Source: Streptococcus oralis subsp. dentisani
GTDB taxonomy: Bacteria > Bacillota > Bacilli > Lactobacillales > Streptococcaceae
Length of the DNA stretch: 64,000 nt
Direction of reading: 5' to 3'
Assembly: GCF_007475365.1 (NCBI RefSeq)
Contig: NZ_CP034442.1
Location: 248,001-312,000 of the forward strand
Part shown: piece by piece, positions 45,021 through 54,899 of the stretch
Position numbering within the stretch: position 1 is the stretch's first letter
How the letters are laid out: the number at the start of each line of letters is the position of its first letter
Program-made: the position numbers and the translations under genes
Notes under the pieces: model-generated
Seen by the model: the letters and a program-made list of their open reading frames with translations, nothing else
Told to the model about the DNA's origin: nothing
The model's database searches: none

Positions 45021-45087
45021 TGTTCTTACCTCCATATTTACTAACTATACCATTATATCTGAAAACTCAGGTTTTGACAAGGGGAAA

Positions 45088-46008
45088 TTATTTTTTTAGG
45101 TAAATTTCATCGATTTCATGATTTTTAGTCTTATGGAGAATAACCTCGGCTCGATTCCTTGTTGGTTCAATATAGTTTTGTAGATTTGTAAGGTTGATAT
45201 CACTCCATACCTGGTGGGCAAAAGACTCTACTTCCCCTATTGGCATTTGCGTAAAGCGGTGGTAGTAGCTATCTGGATCGTTTTGTGCAAAGCTGAGGAG
45301 TTTTAAAAATCGATCTAAATACCAGCTTTCAATGTCCTCGACAGCAGCGTCTACGTAGATGGAAAAATCAAAGAAGTCGGTGATGTAAAGGCGCTCATTT
45401 TGAGGATTTTGAAAGACATTGATTCCTTCAACGATGACGAAATCTGCAGCCTTAACGCACTGTTTCTCCCCAGGAACAATATCATAAACCTCATGAGAAT
45501 AGACGGGGATATCGACATTCTGTCCATTTTTTAAGCGATCAAGAAAATTCAGCAAAGCTTCCATATCATAACTCTCTGGAAAACCTTTACGATTTAAGAT
45601 ACCTTGGTCAATTAAAGTTTGGTTGGGATAGAGAAAGCCATCCGTTGTCACTAGTTCTACAGTAGCATCTGAAAGTGTACGGGAGAGAAGGATTTGTAGG
45701 AGGCGGCTAGTTGTTGACTTGCCGACGGCGACACTACCCGAAACCCCAATAATAAAAGGTTGGGGCTTGCTATCTCTCTGAAGAAAGATTTCTTTTGAGA
45801 AAGACAAATCTTCTTTGGCTTTTTTATAGATATGGATAAGGTGAACCAGTGGCAGATAGATGTCTGTTACATCTTGCAGACTGATTTGGTCGTTAAAACT
45901 CTTGATGGAGTCCAGTTCTTCTTCCGTCAAGGGAGGGGTTGTCTTGCGATGCAAGGACTGCCATGTTTGGCGGCTGATTTTTTCAAAATGTAAAAATTCG
46001 TTGGTCAT
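45088..46008 (-). CDS. coaA: type I pantothenate kinase
   Basis: A 306-residue PanK-I that starts coenzyme A synthesis by phosphorylating pantothenate. Walker [19 protein letters not shown] lies near residue 94. TTDGFLYPN and KGFPESYD follow, and the pantothenate-contact [12 protein letters not shown] is near 196. It is the first gene read leftward from a divergent promoter region. rpsT lies 67 bases downstream in the same direction. Confidence 0.96.
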   Translation of the reverse strand: MTNEFLHFEKISRQTWQSLHRKTTPPLTEEELDSIKSFNDQISLQDVTDIYLPLVHLIHIYKKAKEDLSFSKEIFLQRDSKPQPFIIGVSGSVAVGKSTTSRLLQILLSRTLSDATVELVTTDGFLYPNQTLIDQGILNRKGFPESYDMEALLNFLDRLKNGQNVDIPVYSHEVYDIVPGEKQCVKAADFVIVEGINVFQNPQNERLYITDFFDFSIYVDAAVEDIESWYLDRFLKLLSFAQNDPDSYYHRFTQMPIGEVESFAHQVWSDINLTNLQNYIEPTRNRAEVILHKTKNHEIDEIYLKK

Positions 46009-46045
46009 AATGTTTCCTCGTTCGATATCTTAGTATATCATATTT

Positions 46046-46082
46046 CATTTATAAAGACATAAATGAATTAAATCCATTTATG
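46046..46082. promoter_or_regulatory. repeated CATTTAT operator-like sites
   Basis: CATTTAT (46046-46052) and ATAAATG (46059-46065) form an inverted repeat, and another CATTTATG follows at 46075-46082. They lie between divergent coaA and the methyltransferase gene. Unknown regulator. Confidence 0.45.
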
Positions 46083-46197
46083 ATATATAGTTTTTAAAAG
46101 AAATAAAACCATTGAAAAGTTTTAATTGTTATTATAATAGATGTAGTCTGTGTCTTGAAATTTAGCTTTGTAAACGATTTAACATTTCACTAAAATA

Positions 46198-46206
46198 TGG
46201 TAAAAT
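46198..46206 (+). promoter_or_regulatory. extended -10 abutting the methyltransferase ATG
   Basis: TG-G-TAAAAT ends six bases before the ATG at 46213. Transcription should begin at about that ATG, and no Shine-Dalgarno is present between. Confidence 0.6.
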
Positions 46207-46212
46207 AGTTTT

Positions 46213-46803
46213 ATGAGTAAAATGTATTATGCAGAAAATCCTGATGCAGCTCACGATATTCATGAATTGAGAGTAGAGTTGCTGGGACATAAAATGACCT
46301 TTTTAACGGACGCAGGTGTCTTTAGTAAAAAGATGATTGACTTTGGTAGTCAGCTCTTACTGAAGTGTCTAGAGGTTGAGAAAGATGAGCGAGTGCTAGA
46401 TGTCGGCTGTGGGTATGGTCCCCTAGGACTTTCTTTGGTCAAGGCTTACGGAGTACAAGCTACCATGGTCGATATCAATAATCGTGCTCTGGACTTGGCG
46501 CGAAAAAATGCTGAGAGAAACCAAGTTTCAGCAACTATTTTCCAATCAAACATCTATGAGCAAGTTGAAGGGAAATTTGACCATGTCATTTCCAATCCGC
46601 CGATTCGGGCGGGCAAGCAAGTTGTTCATGAGATTATCGAAAAGAGCATGGATTTTCTGGAAGACGGTGGAGACTTAACAATCGTTATTCAGAAAAAGCA
46701 GGGTGCCCCTAGTGCCAAAAACAAGATGGAAGACATGTTTGGCAATTGTGAAATCGTCAAAAAAGATAAGGGATATTATATCCTTAGAAGTGTGAAAGAA
46801 TGA
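46213..46803 (+). CDS. RsmC-like class I methyltransferase
   Basis: A 196-residue SAM-dependent methyltransferase of the RsmC/RlmG small-domain type, expected to methylate a guanine N2 of rRNA. SAM motif I is VLDVGCGYGPLG near residue 62, and the catalytic NPPIRAGK near 122 is the typical N-P-P-[FY/I] motif for exocyclic N-methylation. The mRNA may be leaderless. The gene overlaps pdp by four bases (ATGA), so it leads the salvage operon despite its unrelated function. Confidence 0.9.
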   Translation: MSKMYYAENPDAAHDIHELRVELLGHKMTFLTDAGVFSKKMIDFGSQLLLKCLEVEKDERVLDVGCGYGPLGLSLVKAYGVQATMVDINNRALDLARKNAERNQVSATIFQSNIYEQVEGKFDHVISNPPIRAGKQVVHEIIEKSMDFLEDGGDLTIVIQKKQGAPSAKNKMEDMFGNCEIVKKDKGYYILRSVKE

Positions 46804-48077
46804 GAGCAGTTGATTTAATCCAAAAAAAACGAGACGGTCAAGAATTGACTTCAAATGAAATCAAGTGGCTGGTAGAAGGCTATGTGGCAGGAACTGTTCC
46901 AGACTATCAGATGTCTGCTTTTGCTATGGCTGTTTATTTCAAAGGAATGACCACACGAGAGATTTCTGACCTGACGATGAATATGGTTAAGACGGGTCAA
47001 GAGTTTGATTTGTCAGCCATAGAGGGTATCAAAGTAGATAAACACTCGACAGGTGGTGTTGGTGATAAGGTGACCTTGATTTTGGCTCCTTTAGTAGCCA
47101 GTTTTGGTGTCCCAGTAGCCAAGATGAGCGGTCGTGGACTAGGACATACTGGCGGGACCTTAGATAAGTTAGAAGCAATAAAGGGCTACCAAGTGGAACG
47201 TAGTCAAGAGGATTTCATCAAACAGGTTCAAGACATTGGTGTATCCGTCATTGGTCAGTCTGACCAGCTGGTTAAAGCAGACAAACTTCTCTATGCGCTT
47301 CGTGATGTGACAGCGACTGTCGACACTATTCCTTTGATTGCTAGTTCTGTCATGAGTAAGAAAATCGCTGCTGGAGCAGATGCCATTTTGCTAGACGTGA
47401 CTGTCGGTGAGGGTGCCTTTATGAAGACTGTTGAGGAGGCGCGCGAATTGGCTCAAACCATGGTGGATCTTGGTAAGGCCGTTGGTCGAAAGACGGTAGC
47501 AGTCATTACCGATATGAGCCAACCCTTGGGAAGAGCCATTGGCAATCGTCTTGAAATCCTAGAAGCAATCGAGATTCTTCAAGGAAAAGGCCGAGAAGAT
47601 ATCAGTCACTTTATCTGTGAACTTGCTCAGATTATGCTTGGGTTGGCTGATGTTGAGAAAACCGTCGAGGAAATCCGTCAACATCTTGAAAACGGCCAAG
47701 CACTGGCTAAGTTTGAAAAAATGGTAGCAGCACAAGGCGGTGATCTAGAAGATCTCTATCGCCCAGTAAATGTTGCACATGTGGTGGAAATTCCAGCACA
47801 GGAAACAGGTATAATTTCAGCTCTTCCAGCTATGGAATTTGGTCTCTATGCCATGAGACTAGGAGCCGGTCGTGCAGTCAAGTCTGATGCTTTAGACTAT
47901 GAAACTGGAATCGTTTTTGATAAAAAAGTTGGTGAACCTGTCCAGAAGGGTGAAATTGTTGCAAAAGTTTATACAAATGGAAAAATTTCTTCTGAACTAG
48001 TTACAGAATTTCAAAAATATGTTAAAATAAATGATGGAGTGCAAAGTTTACGAGAAATTATAGAAATTATCTCATAA
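46800..48077 (+). CDS. pdp: pyrimidine-nucleoside phosphorylase
   Basis: A 425-residue phosphorylase splitting uridine, thymidine and deoxyuridine into base and (deoxy)ribose-1-phosphate. The N-terminal helical domain is followed by [18 protein letters not shown] (phosphate-binding glycine loop, residue about 81), [18 protein letters not shown] and [18 protein letters not shown]. Length is typical of the family. It starts inside the preceding stop and precedes deoC by 19 bases. Confidence 0.97.
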   Translation: MRAVDLIQKKRDGQELTSNEIKWLVEGYVAGTVPDYQMSAFAMAVYFKGMTTREISDLTMNMVKTGQEFDLSAIEGIKVDKHSTGGVGDKVTLILAPLVASFGVPVAKMSGRGLGHTGGTLDKLEAIKGYQVERSQEDFIKQVQDIGVSVIGQSDQLVKADKLLYALRDVTATVDTIPLIASSVMSKKIAAGADAILLDVTVGEGAFMKTVEEARELAQTMVDLGKAVGRKTVAVITDMSQPLGRAIGNRLEILEAIEILQGKGREDISHFICELAQIMLGLADVEKTVEEIRQHLENGQALAKFEKMVAAQGGDLEDLYRPVNVAHVVEIPAQETGIISALPAMEFGLYAMRLGAGRAVKSDALDYETGIVFDKKVGEPVQKGEIVAKVYTNGKISSELVTEFQKYVKINDGVQSLREIIEIIS

Positions 48078-48096
48078 AACCAGGGAGAATCCGAAT

Positions 48097-48759
48097 ATGA
48101 AGTTAAATAAATATATAGATCATACGCTTTTAAAGCAAGATGCAAGTCAAGAACAAATTGATCGTTTGCTATCTGAAGCGCGTGAGTATGACTTTGCCAG
48201 CGTTTGTGTCAATCCCAGCTGGGTCGCTCATTCAAAGGCAGGACTTGATGGTTCAGATGTAAAGGTTTGTACAGTAGTAGGTTTTCCTTTGGGAGCAACA
48301 ACTTCAGCTGTGAAAGCTTTTGAAACAAAAGAAGCTGTTCAAAACGGTGCAGATGAGATTGATATGGTTATCAATGTTGGTGCCCTTAAATCAGGCAATC
48401 TTGATTTAGTTGAATCGGACATCCGTGCTGTCGTAGAAGCAAGTGGTGACAAGTTAGTTAAGGTCATTATTGAAGCCTGCTTGTTGACAGACGATGAAAA
48501 GGTTGTGGCCTGCCAATTATCCCAGAAAGCAGGCGCTGACTTTGTTAAAACATCTACTGGCTTTTCAATTGGTGGTGCTACGGTAGCAGATGTTAAATTA
48601 ATGCGTAAAACAGTCGGACCAGATATGGGAGTTAAGGCAGCTGGTGGAGCTCGTTCATATGCAGATGCTGTCGCTTTTGTGGAAGCAGGCGCTACCCGTA
48701 TCGGAACATCTGCTGGTGTAGCAATTTTAAAAGGAGAATTGGCAGATGGCGACTACTGA
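48097..48759 (+). CDS. deoC: deoxyribose-phosphate aldolase
   Basis: A 220-residue class I aldolase cleaving 2-deoxyribose-5-phosphate into acetaldehyde and glyceraldehyde-3-phosphate. The Schiff-base lysine lies in [24 protein letters not shown] and the [14 protein letters not shown] loop follow. GGGAGA precedes the ATG. It overlaps cdd by 14 bases, tightly coupling the two. Confidence 0.97.
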   Translation: MKLNKYIDHTLLKQDASQEQIDRLLSEAREYDFASVCVNPSWVAHSKAGLDGSDVKVCTVVGFPLGATTSAVKAFETKEAVQNGADEIDMVINVGALKSGNLDLVESDIRAVVEASGDKLVKVIIEACLLTDDEKVVACQLSQKAGADFVKTSTGFSIGGATVADVKLMRKTVGPDMGVKAAGGARSYADAVAFVEAGATRIGTSAGVAILKGELADGDY

Positions 48760-49135
48760 GTTGATTGAACTAGCAATTGAAACCAGCAAGAAAGCCTATG
48801 TACCCTATTCTCACTTTCCCATCGGAGCTGTTTTAGTTGCCAAGAACGGTAGCATTTATACGGGTGTTAATATCGAGAATGCTAGTTATCCTTTGACCAA
48901 TTGTGGAGAGCGTACCGCTATTTTCAAAGCAGTTTCGGAGGGACAACGGGAGTTTTCAGAGTTGATTGTCTACGGACAAACTGAAAAACCCATCTCGCCA
49001 TGTGGTGCTTGTCGTCAGGTCATGGTTGAGTTTTTTGAACAAGATCTAAAAGTGACTTTAGTTGCTAAAGATAAATCGACGGTCGAGATGACGGTCGGGG
49101 AGTTACTTCCATACTCATTTACAGACTTAAATTAG
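48746..49135 (+). CDS. cdd: cytidine deaminase
   Basis: A 129-residue zinc deaminase of cytidine and deoxycytidine. The zinc/catalytic motifs are [13 protein letters not shown] (Cys, Glu) and [20 protein letters not shown] lies before the start inside deoC. It feeds Pdp with uridine/deoxyuridine. The lipoprotein gene follows after 90 bases containing small hairpins. Confidence 0.97.
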   Translation: MATTELIELAIETSKKAYVPYSHFPIGAVLVAKNGSIYTGVNIENASYPLTNCGERTAIFKAVSEGQREFSELIVYGQTEKPISPCGACRQVMVEFFEQDLKVTLVAKDKSTVEMTVGELLPYSFTDLN

Positions 49136-49225
49136 TCTGAGCTACTCTTCGAGTGGCTGTGGTCTACGTGACCAAACGATCTATACTTGCAACATCGTTG
49201 CACATCTTATTTAGGAGGTTCAGTA
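49136..49225 (+). other. cdd-bmpA intergenic hairpins
   Basis: GGTC/GACC (49169-49181) and AACGAT/ATCGTT (49184-49200) short stems occur just before the lipoprotein gene. They may be RNA stabilising elements. There is no clear promoter. Confidence 0.35.
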
Positions 49226-50281
49226 ATGAACAAGAAACAATGGCTAGGCCTTGGTCTAGTTGCAGTGGCAGCAGTTGGACTTGCTGCATGTGGTAACCGC
49301 TCTTCTCGTAACGCAGCTTCATCTTCATCTGAAATGAAGACGAAAGCAGCGATCGTAACAGATACTGGTGGTGTTGATGATAAATCATTTAACCAATCAG
49401 CTTGGGAAGGTTTGCAAGACTGGGGTAAAGAACACAATCTTTCTAAAGATAAAGGCTTTACTTATTTCCAATCAACAAGTGAAGCAGACTATGCTAACAA
49501 CTTGCAACAAGCGGCTGGAAGTTACAACCTGATCTTCGGTGTTGGTTTTGCACTTCACAATGCAGTTGAAGAGGCAGCAAAAGACCACTCTGACTTAAAC
49601 TATGTCTTGATTGATGATGTGATCAAAGATCAAAAGAATGTTGCGAGCGTAACATTTGCTGATAACGAAGCAGCTTACCTTGCTGGTGTTGCAGCAGCTA
49701 AAACAACTAAAACAAAACAAGTTGGTTTTGTAGGTGGTATCGAATCTGAAGTTATTTCACGTTTCGCTGCTGGATTTAAGGCTGGTGTTGCCTCAGTAGA
49801 CCCTTCTATTAAGGTACAAGTTGACTACGCTGGTTCATTTGGTGATGCTGCTAAAGGTAAAACAATTGCAGCAGCTCAATACGCTGCAGGTGCAGACGTT
49901 GTCTACCAAGCAGCTGGTGGTACAGGGGCTGGTGTCTTTGCTGAAGCAAAATCTTTGAACGAAAGCAAAAATGAAAACGAAAAAGTTTGGGTTATTGGTG
50001 TAGATCGTGACCAAGCAGCAGAAGGTAAATACACTTCTAAAGATGGTAAAGAATCAAACTTCGTTCTTGTATCTACATTGAAACAAGTTGGTACAACTGT
50101 AAAAGATATTGCCAACAAAACAGAAAAAGGTGAATTCCCTGGTGGACAAGTTATCGTCTACTCATTGAAAGATAAAGGGGTTGACTTGGCAGTAACAAAT
50201 CTTTCAGAAGAAGGTAAAAAGGCTGTCGAAGATGCAAAAGCTAAAATCCTTGACGGAAGTGTAAAAGTTCCTGAAAAATAA
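49226..50281 (+). CDS. nucleoside-binding lipoprotein (PnrA/TmpC/BmpA family)
   Basis: A 351-residue substrate-binding lipoprotein of the nucleoside ABC importer. A signal peptide with lipobox LAAC (Cys near residue 22) is followed by a Ser-rich linker. The BMP domain has IVTDTGGVDDKSFNQSAWEGL, VGGIESEVISRFAAGFKAG, AAGGTGAGVFAEA and WVIGVDRDQAAEGKY. Pneumococcal PnrA binds purine and pyrimidine nucleosides. I choose ATG 49226 behind AGGAGG; the TTG at 49187 leads nowhere useful. The transporter genes follow, with two hairpins between. Confidence 0.95.
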   Translation: MNKKQWLGLGLVAVAAVGLAACGNRSSRNAASSSSEMKTKAAIVTDTGGVDDKSFNQSAWEGLQDWGKEHNLSKDKGFTYFQSTSEADYANNLQQAAGSYNLIFGVGFALHNAVEEAAKDHSDLNYVLIDDVIKDQKNVASVTFADNEAAYLAGVAAAKTTKTKQVGFVGGIESEVISRFAAGFKAGVASVDPSIKVQVDYAGSFGDAAKGKTIAAAQYAAGADVVYQAAGGTGAGVFAEAKSLNESKNENEKVWVIGVDRDQAAEGKYTSKDGKESNFVLVSTLKQVGTTVKDIANKTEKGEFPGGQVIVYSLKDKGVDLAVTNLSEEGKKAVEDAKAKILDGSVKVPEK

Positions 50282-50302
50282 TGGATAAAAGTCATTTCTT
50301 AG

Positions 50303-50353
50303 GAAGCGGCCATCGGTCGCTTCTTTAAGAATTGAGGCAATTTTTGTCTCAAT
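50303..50353 (+). other. two hairpins between the lipoprotein and ABC ATPase genes
   Basis: GAAGCG..CGCTTC (50303-50323) with a short T-run, and ATTGAGGCAA/TTGTCTCAAT (50331-50353). They may partly end transcription so that the lipoprotein is made in excess over the transporter. Confidence 0.5.
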
Positions 50354-50417
50354 AGAGCTTGTTAATGTGATTAGCAGGTTTTATTGAAATAAAATAAACC
50401 TCTGAAAGGAAGAGCAT

Positions 50418-51953
50418 ATGGCACACGAAAATGTCATTGAGATGCGGGATATTACCAAGGTGTTTGGTGAATTTGTAGCAAACGACAAGATCAATTTGCA
50501 ACTGCGAAAAGGTGAAATCCATGCACTTTTAGGAGAAAATGGAGCGGGTAAATCCACTCTGATGAATATGCTTGCAGGACTTCTTGAGCCAACTAGTGGT
50601 GAAATTGCGGTGAATGGTCAAGTTGTCAAACTAGATTCACCTTCTAAAGCTGCTAGTCTAGGAATTGGGATGGTTCACCAACATTTTATGTTGGTCGAAG
50701 CTTTTACAGTAGCTGAGAATATCATTTTGGGGAGTGAAATCACTAAAAATGGTATGCTAGATATAGCCGAAGCTACTAGAGAAATCAAGGCTCTTTCTGA
50801 ACGTTATGGTTTGGCAGTGGATCCTGCTGCTAAGGTGGCGGATATTTCCGTTGGTGCCCAACAACGTGTAGAAATCTTGAAAACACTTTATCGTGGTGCT
50901 GATATCCTTATCTTTGATGAACCTACAGCTGTATTGACTCCTTCAGAGATTGACGAGTTGATGGCAATTATGCGTAATCTTGTCAAGGAAGGCAAATCCA
51001 TCATCCTAATCACCCACAAGTTAGATGAGATTCGTGCGGTATCTAATCGAGTGACAGTTATCCGTCGTGGGAAATCAATCCAGACGGTTGAAATCGCAGG
51101 CGCAACAAATGCGGACTTGGCAGAAATGATGGTTGGACGCTCTGTTTCCTTTAAAACGGAAAAACAGGCACCTCAACCAAAAGAAGTGGTCTTGTCTATC
51201 AAGGACTTGGTTGTTAATGAAAACCGTGGTGTTCCAGCTGTGAAGAATCTTTCTTTGGATGTTCGAGCTGGTGAAATTGTTGGTATTGCGGGTATTGATG
51301 GCAATGGTCAATCTGAACTCATTCAAGCTATTACAGGCCTTCGTAAGGTTGAGTCTGGTAGTATTGAATTAAAAGGCAAATCAATCGTGGGAATGCACCC
51401 ACGACAAATTACGGAACTCAGTGTAGGGCATGTTCCTGAAGACCGTCACCGTGATGGATTGATTTTGGAGATGATGATTTCAGAAAATATCGCTCTTCAA
51501 ACCTACTACAAAGAACCACTCAGCAAGAATGGTATCTTGAACTATGCCAATATCACTTCACATGCTAAGAAATTAATGGAAGAATTTGACGTCCGTGCGG
51601 CAAGCGAATTTGTTCCAGCAGCAGCTCTTTCAGGAGGAAATCAACAAAAAGCGATTATTGCTCGTGAAATTGATCGTGATCCTGATCTCCTTATCGTCAG
51701 CCAACCAACTCGTGGTTTGGATGTCGGTGCCATTGAATATATCCACAAACGTTTGATTGAAGAACGTGATAACGGAAAGGCTGTCCTTGTTGTCAGCTTT
51801 GAATTGGATGAGATTTTAAATGTCTCAGACCGAATTGCTGTTATTCACGATGGTAAGATTCAAGGTATTGTATCGCCAGAAACGACTAACAAACAAGAAC
51901 TTGGTGTCTTGATGGCTGGTGGAAACTTGGGAAAGGAGAAGAGTGATGTCTAA
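50418..51953 (+). CDS. nucleoside ABC importer ATPase
   Basis: A 511-residue double-cassette ATPase (RbsA-like). The first cassette has GENGAGKSTLMNM, the signature ISVGAQQRVEI and LIFDEPTAVLT; the second has GIDGNGQSE, LSGGNQQKAIIAREI and LIVSQPTRGLDV. The second Walker A lacks the usual GKS, and its Walker B Glu is replaced by Gln, common in this family. It works with the two permeases and lipoprotein. GGAAGAG precedes the ATG. Confidence 0.95.
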   Translation: MAHENVIEMRDITKVFGEFVANDKINLQLRKGEIHALLGENGAGKSTLMNMLAGLLEPTSGEIAVNGQVVKLDSPSKAASLGIGMVHQHFMLVEAFTVAENIILGSEITKNGMLDIAEATREIKALSERYGLAVDPAAKVADISVGAQQRVEILKTLYRGADILIFDEPTAVLTPSEIDELMAIMRNLVKEGKSIILITHKLDEIRAVSNRVTVIRRGKSIQTVEIAGATNADLAEMMVGRSVSFKTEKQAPQPKEVVLSIKDLVVNENRGVPAVKNLSLDVRAGEIVGIAGIDGNGQSELIQAITGLRKVESGSIELKGKSIVGMHPRQITELSVGHVPEDRHRDGLILEMMISENIALQTYYKEPLSKNGILNYANITSHAKKLMEEFDVRAASEFVPAAALSGGNQQKAIIAREIDRDPDLLIVSQPTRGLDVGAIEYIHKRLIEERDNGKAVLVVSFELDEILNVSDRIAVIHDGKIQGIVSPETTNKQELGVLMAGGNLGKEKSDV

Positions 51954-53004
51954 AAAATTACAACAAATTTCGGTTCCCTTGATTTCCGTATTCTTAGGAA
52001 TCTTGCTCGGAGCCATTGTCATGTGGATTTTCGGCTACGATGCTATCTGGGGGTATGAGGAGTTGTTTTATACAGCTTTTGGTAGCCTCCGTGGGATTGG
52101 AGAAATTTTCCGTGCCATGGGTCCTCTGGTCTTGATTGGTCTTGGTTTCGCTGTCGCTAGTCGGGCAGGTTTCTTTAACGTTGGTTTGCCAGGTCAAGCG
52201 CTAGCGGGATGGATTCTAAGCGGTTGGTTTGCCTTGTCGCATCCAGATATGCCACGTCCAATGTTGATTTTAGCGACTGTGGTGATTGCTCTGATCGCAG
52301 GTGGAATTGTTGGTGCAATTCCAGGTATTCTCAGAGCTTATCTCGGTACGTCAGAGGTTATCGTAACCATTATGATGAACTACATTGTTTTGTATGTAGG
52401 GAACGCCTTTATTCATTCTTTCCCGAAAGACTTTATGCAAAGTACAGACTCAACAATTCGTGTGAGTGCCAATGCTAGTTACCAGACACCATGGTTATCA
52501 GAGTTGACTGGCAATTCTCGGATGAATATCGGTATCTTCTTTGCTATCATTGCTGTTGGTGTGATTTGGTTCTTGCTCAAGAAAACGACTCTCGGTTTTG
52601 AAATCCGTGCAGTTGGTCTTAATCCCCATGCTTCAGAGTACGCTGGTATTTCAGCAAAACGTACAATCATTCTATCAATGATTATCTCTGGTGCTTTGGC
52701 TGGTCTTGGTGGAGCGGTAGAAGGTCTTGGAACCTTCCAAAACGTTTACGTTCAGGGATCATCATTGGCTATCGGATTTAACGGGATGGCAGTTAGTTTG
52801 CTTGCTGGAAATTCACCAATTGGAATTCTCTTTGCAGCCTTCTTATTTGGAGTTTTGCAAGTAGGAGCACCGGGTATGAACGCAGCGCAAGTTCCGTCTG
52901 AGCTTGTCAGCATTGTAACAGCGTCTATTATCTTCTTTGTCAGTGTTCACTATATTATCGAACGCTTTGTCAAACCTAAAAAACAAGTTAAAGGAGGTAA
53001 GTAA
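51946..53004 (+). CDS. nucleoside ABC importer permease 1
   Basis: A 352-residue BPD_transp_2-family permease with about nine hydrophobic segments. GAIPGILRAYLGTSEVIVTIMMNYI and RAVGLNPHASEYAGIS are typical coupling-helix regions. It overlaps the ATPase end by eight bases, with AAGGAGAAG as ribosome site. The longer frame at 51919 is inside the ATPase and is rejected. It pairs with the next gene. Confidence 0.93.
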   Translation: MSKKLQQISVPLISVFLGILLGAIVMWIFGYDAIWGYEELFYTAFGSLRGIGEIFRAMGPLVLIGLGFAVASRAGFFNVGLPGQALAGWILSGWFALSHPDMPRPMLILATVVIALIAGGIVGAIPGILRAYLGTSEVIVTIMMNYIVLYVGNAFIHSFPKDFMQSTDSTIRVSANASYQTPWLSELTGNSRMNIGIFFAIIAVGVIWFLLKKTTLGFEIRAVGLNPHASEYAGISAKRTIILSMIISGALAGLGGAVEGLGTFQNVYVQGSSLAIGFNGMAVSLLAGNSPIGILFAAFLFGVLQVGAPGMNAAQVPSELVSIVTASIIFFVSVHYIIERFVKPKKQVKGGK

Positions 53005-53006
53005 GG

Positions 53007-53963
53007 ATGTCTATTACAACATTACTCACCCTCTTGGTCTCTTCTATGCTGATTTACTCAGCACCACTTATATTCACGAGTATCGGAGGAGTTTTCTCTG
53101 AACGTGGTGGTGTCGTTAACGTCGGTCTTGAAGGAATTATGGTTATGGGAGCCTTTTCTGGGGTTGTCTTTAACCTTGAGTTTGCAGAACAACTTGGAGC
53201 AGCGACTCCTTGGATTTCCTTGTTAGTTGCAGGTATCGTGGGAGCTATGTTCTCCCTCATCCATGCAGTCGCTACAGTTCATTTCCGTGCGGACCATGTT
53301 GTCAGTGGTACAGTATTGAACTTGATGGCTCCTGCCTTAGCAGTTTTCTTGGTTAAAGTTCTTTATAACAAAGGACAAACGGATAACTTAAGCCAGACTT
53401 TTGGACGTTTTGATTTCCCAGTTTTGGCTGATATCCCAGTGATTGGAGATATCTTCTTTAAGTCAACAAGTTTGCTAGGTTATATCGCGATTGCCTTCTC
53501 TTTCCTTGCTTGGTTTATTCTCTTTAAGACACGCTTTGGTCTTCGCCTTCGCTCTGTTGGTGAACACCCTCAGGCAGCGGATACCTTGGGGATCAATGTC
53601 TACAAGATGCGATATCTTGGGGTTGTTATTTCAGGTTTCCTTGGTGGAATTGGGGGAGCGATTTATGCTCAATCAATCTCAGTTAACTTCTCAGTGACGA
53701 CTATTGTCGGTCCTGGATTTATCGCCCTTGCTGCGATGATCTTTGGTAAATGGAACCCAATTGGTGCTATGCTTTCCAGTCTATTCTTTGGACTTTCACA
53801 AAGTTTGGCAGTTATCGGTTCTCAATTGCCTTTCCTACAAGGAGTGCCAGCGGTTTACCTTCAAATCGCCCCTTATGTCTTGACCATCCTTGTCTTGGCA
53901 GCCTTCTTTGGAAAAGCAGTTGCACCTAAAGCAGACGGTATCAACTACATCAAGTCAAAATAA
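53007..53963 (+). CDS. nucleoside ABC importer permease 2
   Basis: A 318-residue permease of the same family with about eight hydrophobic segments. The N-terminal GGVFSERGGVVNVGLEGIM and the coupling loop RSVGEHPQAADTLGINV are characteristic of BmpD-like permeases. It starts two bases after permease 1 and ends the salvage-importer operon, followed by a perfect terminator hairpin. Confidence 0.93.
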   Translation: MSITTLLTLLVSSMLIYSAPLIFTSIGGVFSERGGVVNVGLEGIMVMGAFSGVVFNLEFAEQLGAATPWISLLVAGIVGAMFSLIHAVATVHFRADHVVSGTVLNLMAPALAVFLVKVLYNKGQTDNLSQTFGRFDFPVLADIPVIGDIFFKSTSLLGYIAIAFSFLAWFILFKTRFGLRLRSVGEHPQAADTLGINVYKMRYLGVVISGFLGGIGGAIYAQSISVNFSVTTIVGPGFIALAAMIFGKWNPIGAMLSSLFFGLSQSLAVIGSQLPFLQGVPAVYLQIAPYVLTILVLAAFFGKAVAPKADGINYIKSK

Positions 53964-54020
53964 AGTTGTTATTGTGTACTTAACAAGATTTAATGTGAAT
54001 TTTACTGATGATCAGTGTAG

Positions 54021-54072
54021 TATAATTGAACAATAATTTTGTATAGCTTGTTAGACAAAATTATTGTTTTTT
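54021..54072 (+). terminator. terminator with preceding -10-like box
   Basis: A perfect 12-bp stem CAATAATTTTGT/ACAAAATTATTG (54031-54042 with 54055-54066) is followed by six T residues. A TATAAT at 54021-54026 lies just before it, so it may terminate the importer operon and/or act as an attenuator for the next cluster. Confidence 0.8.
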
Positions 54073-54146
54073 GTACTATCAAATATAGATTAATTGAAGG
54101 ATTTTGTAAGATCATCAATTCTATTAGTAGTTTTAGGAGAAATTTT

Positions 54147-54899
54147 GTGGATAGTAAAGATTGGTTAGAATATTTTGAAGCAATAAATGGACGTAAGCCC
54201 AGTTCCCAAGAATTTTTAGAAGCAAAAGAAAGTGGCTTGATAGGTGCTCCTTCCTTTATGAAAAAAACAGAGGAGGTAACTGAACAGAAAATAACCACAG
54301 TGATGAAAGAAGAATATTTAGAAAACTTCCCTCAAAGATTTAAGAAAAATGACGCTTCTAAGTCATCGTTGGATACCACTTCTAAAAATGAGATGGGAAC
54401 CCTCAATGAAAGATTGATTTCTAGACAAATGAGCACAAATGGAACTAACTTTTATGATAGATTATTGAATGTACAAGCGTTCAAGGATAAGATTGATGTT
54501 TCAGCTGATCCCAATAATGGTATTTTTCATCAAATTTTACCATTCCTTAATGGGAAACATAAAGTGTTATTAACGCTAATAGTAGTGGGGTATCTGGCTT
54601 TTTTATTCTGTGGTTTTAGACCCCTTGGCAAGATTTCTTATGCTTCTAATCTTTATGAAGTGGGGAGTATTTTTATTCCCAAAAAGTACACTACGGGCTA
54701 TGGAGGCTATTCATTTTTCAATGCAGATAAGGAAATTGACAGACAGATGAATGGTTCTTTAGCAAGATTTCGTTATAGATTTATCACACCGATGATTATT
54801 TCTGTAGTGGTGATGGGAGTTTCAACATATCTACTACGAAATGATCAAGAGTTTCAAACATATATTTTTAATTACTATCGACAAAAGAAGGTAAAATAA
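54147..54899 (+). CDS. unknown membrane protein with N-terminal DW-EYFE motif
   Basis: A 250-residue protein with no family I can name. The N-terminal 32 residues (DWLEYFEAINGRKPSSQEF, then AKESGL) match the start of the gene at 55699. A charged linker and two hydrophobic segments (about residues 138-158 and 217-235) follow, separated by a predicted extracytoplasmic loop. GTG 54147 is the start, with AGGAG at 54135-54139. The longer frame starting at 54039 lies inside the terminator. It is AT-rich and overlaps the next gene's start region (stop 54899, next ATG 54900). Confidence 0.65.
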   Translation: MDSKDWLEYFEAINGRKPSSQEFLEAKESGLIGAPSFMKKTEEVTEQKITTVMKEEYLENFPQRFKKNDASKSSLDTTSKNEMGTLNERLISRQMSTNGTNFYDRLLNVQAFKDKIDVSADPNNGIFHQILPFLNGKHKVLLTLIVVGYLAFLFCGFRPLGKISYASNLYEVGSIFIPKKYTTGYGGYSFFNADKEIDRQMNGSLARFRYRFITPMIISVVVMGVSTYLLRNDQEFQTYIFNYYRQKKVK

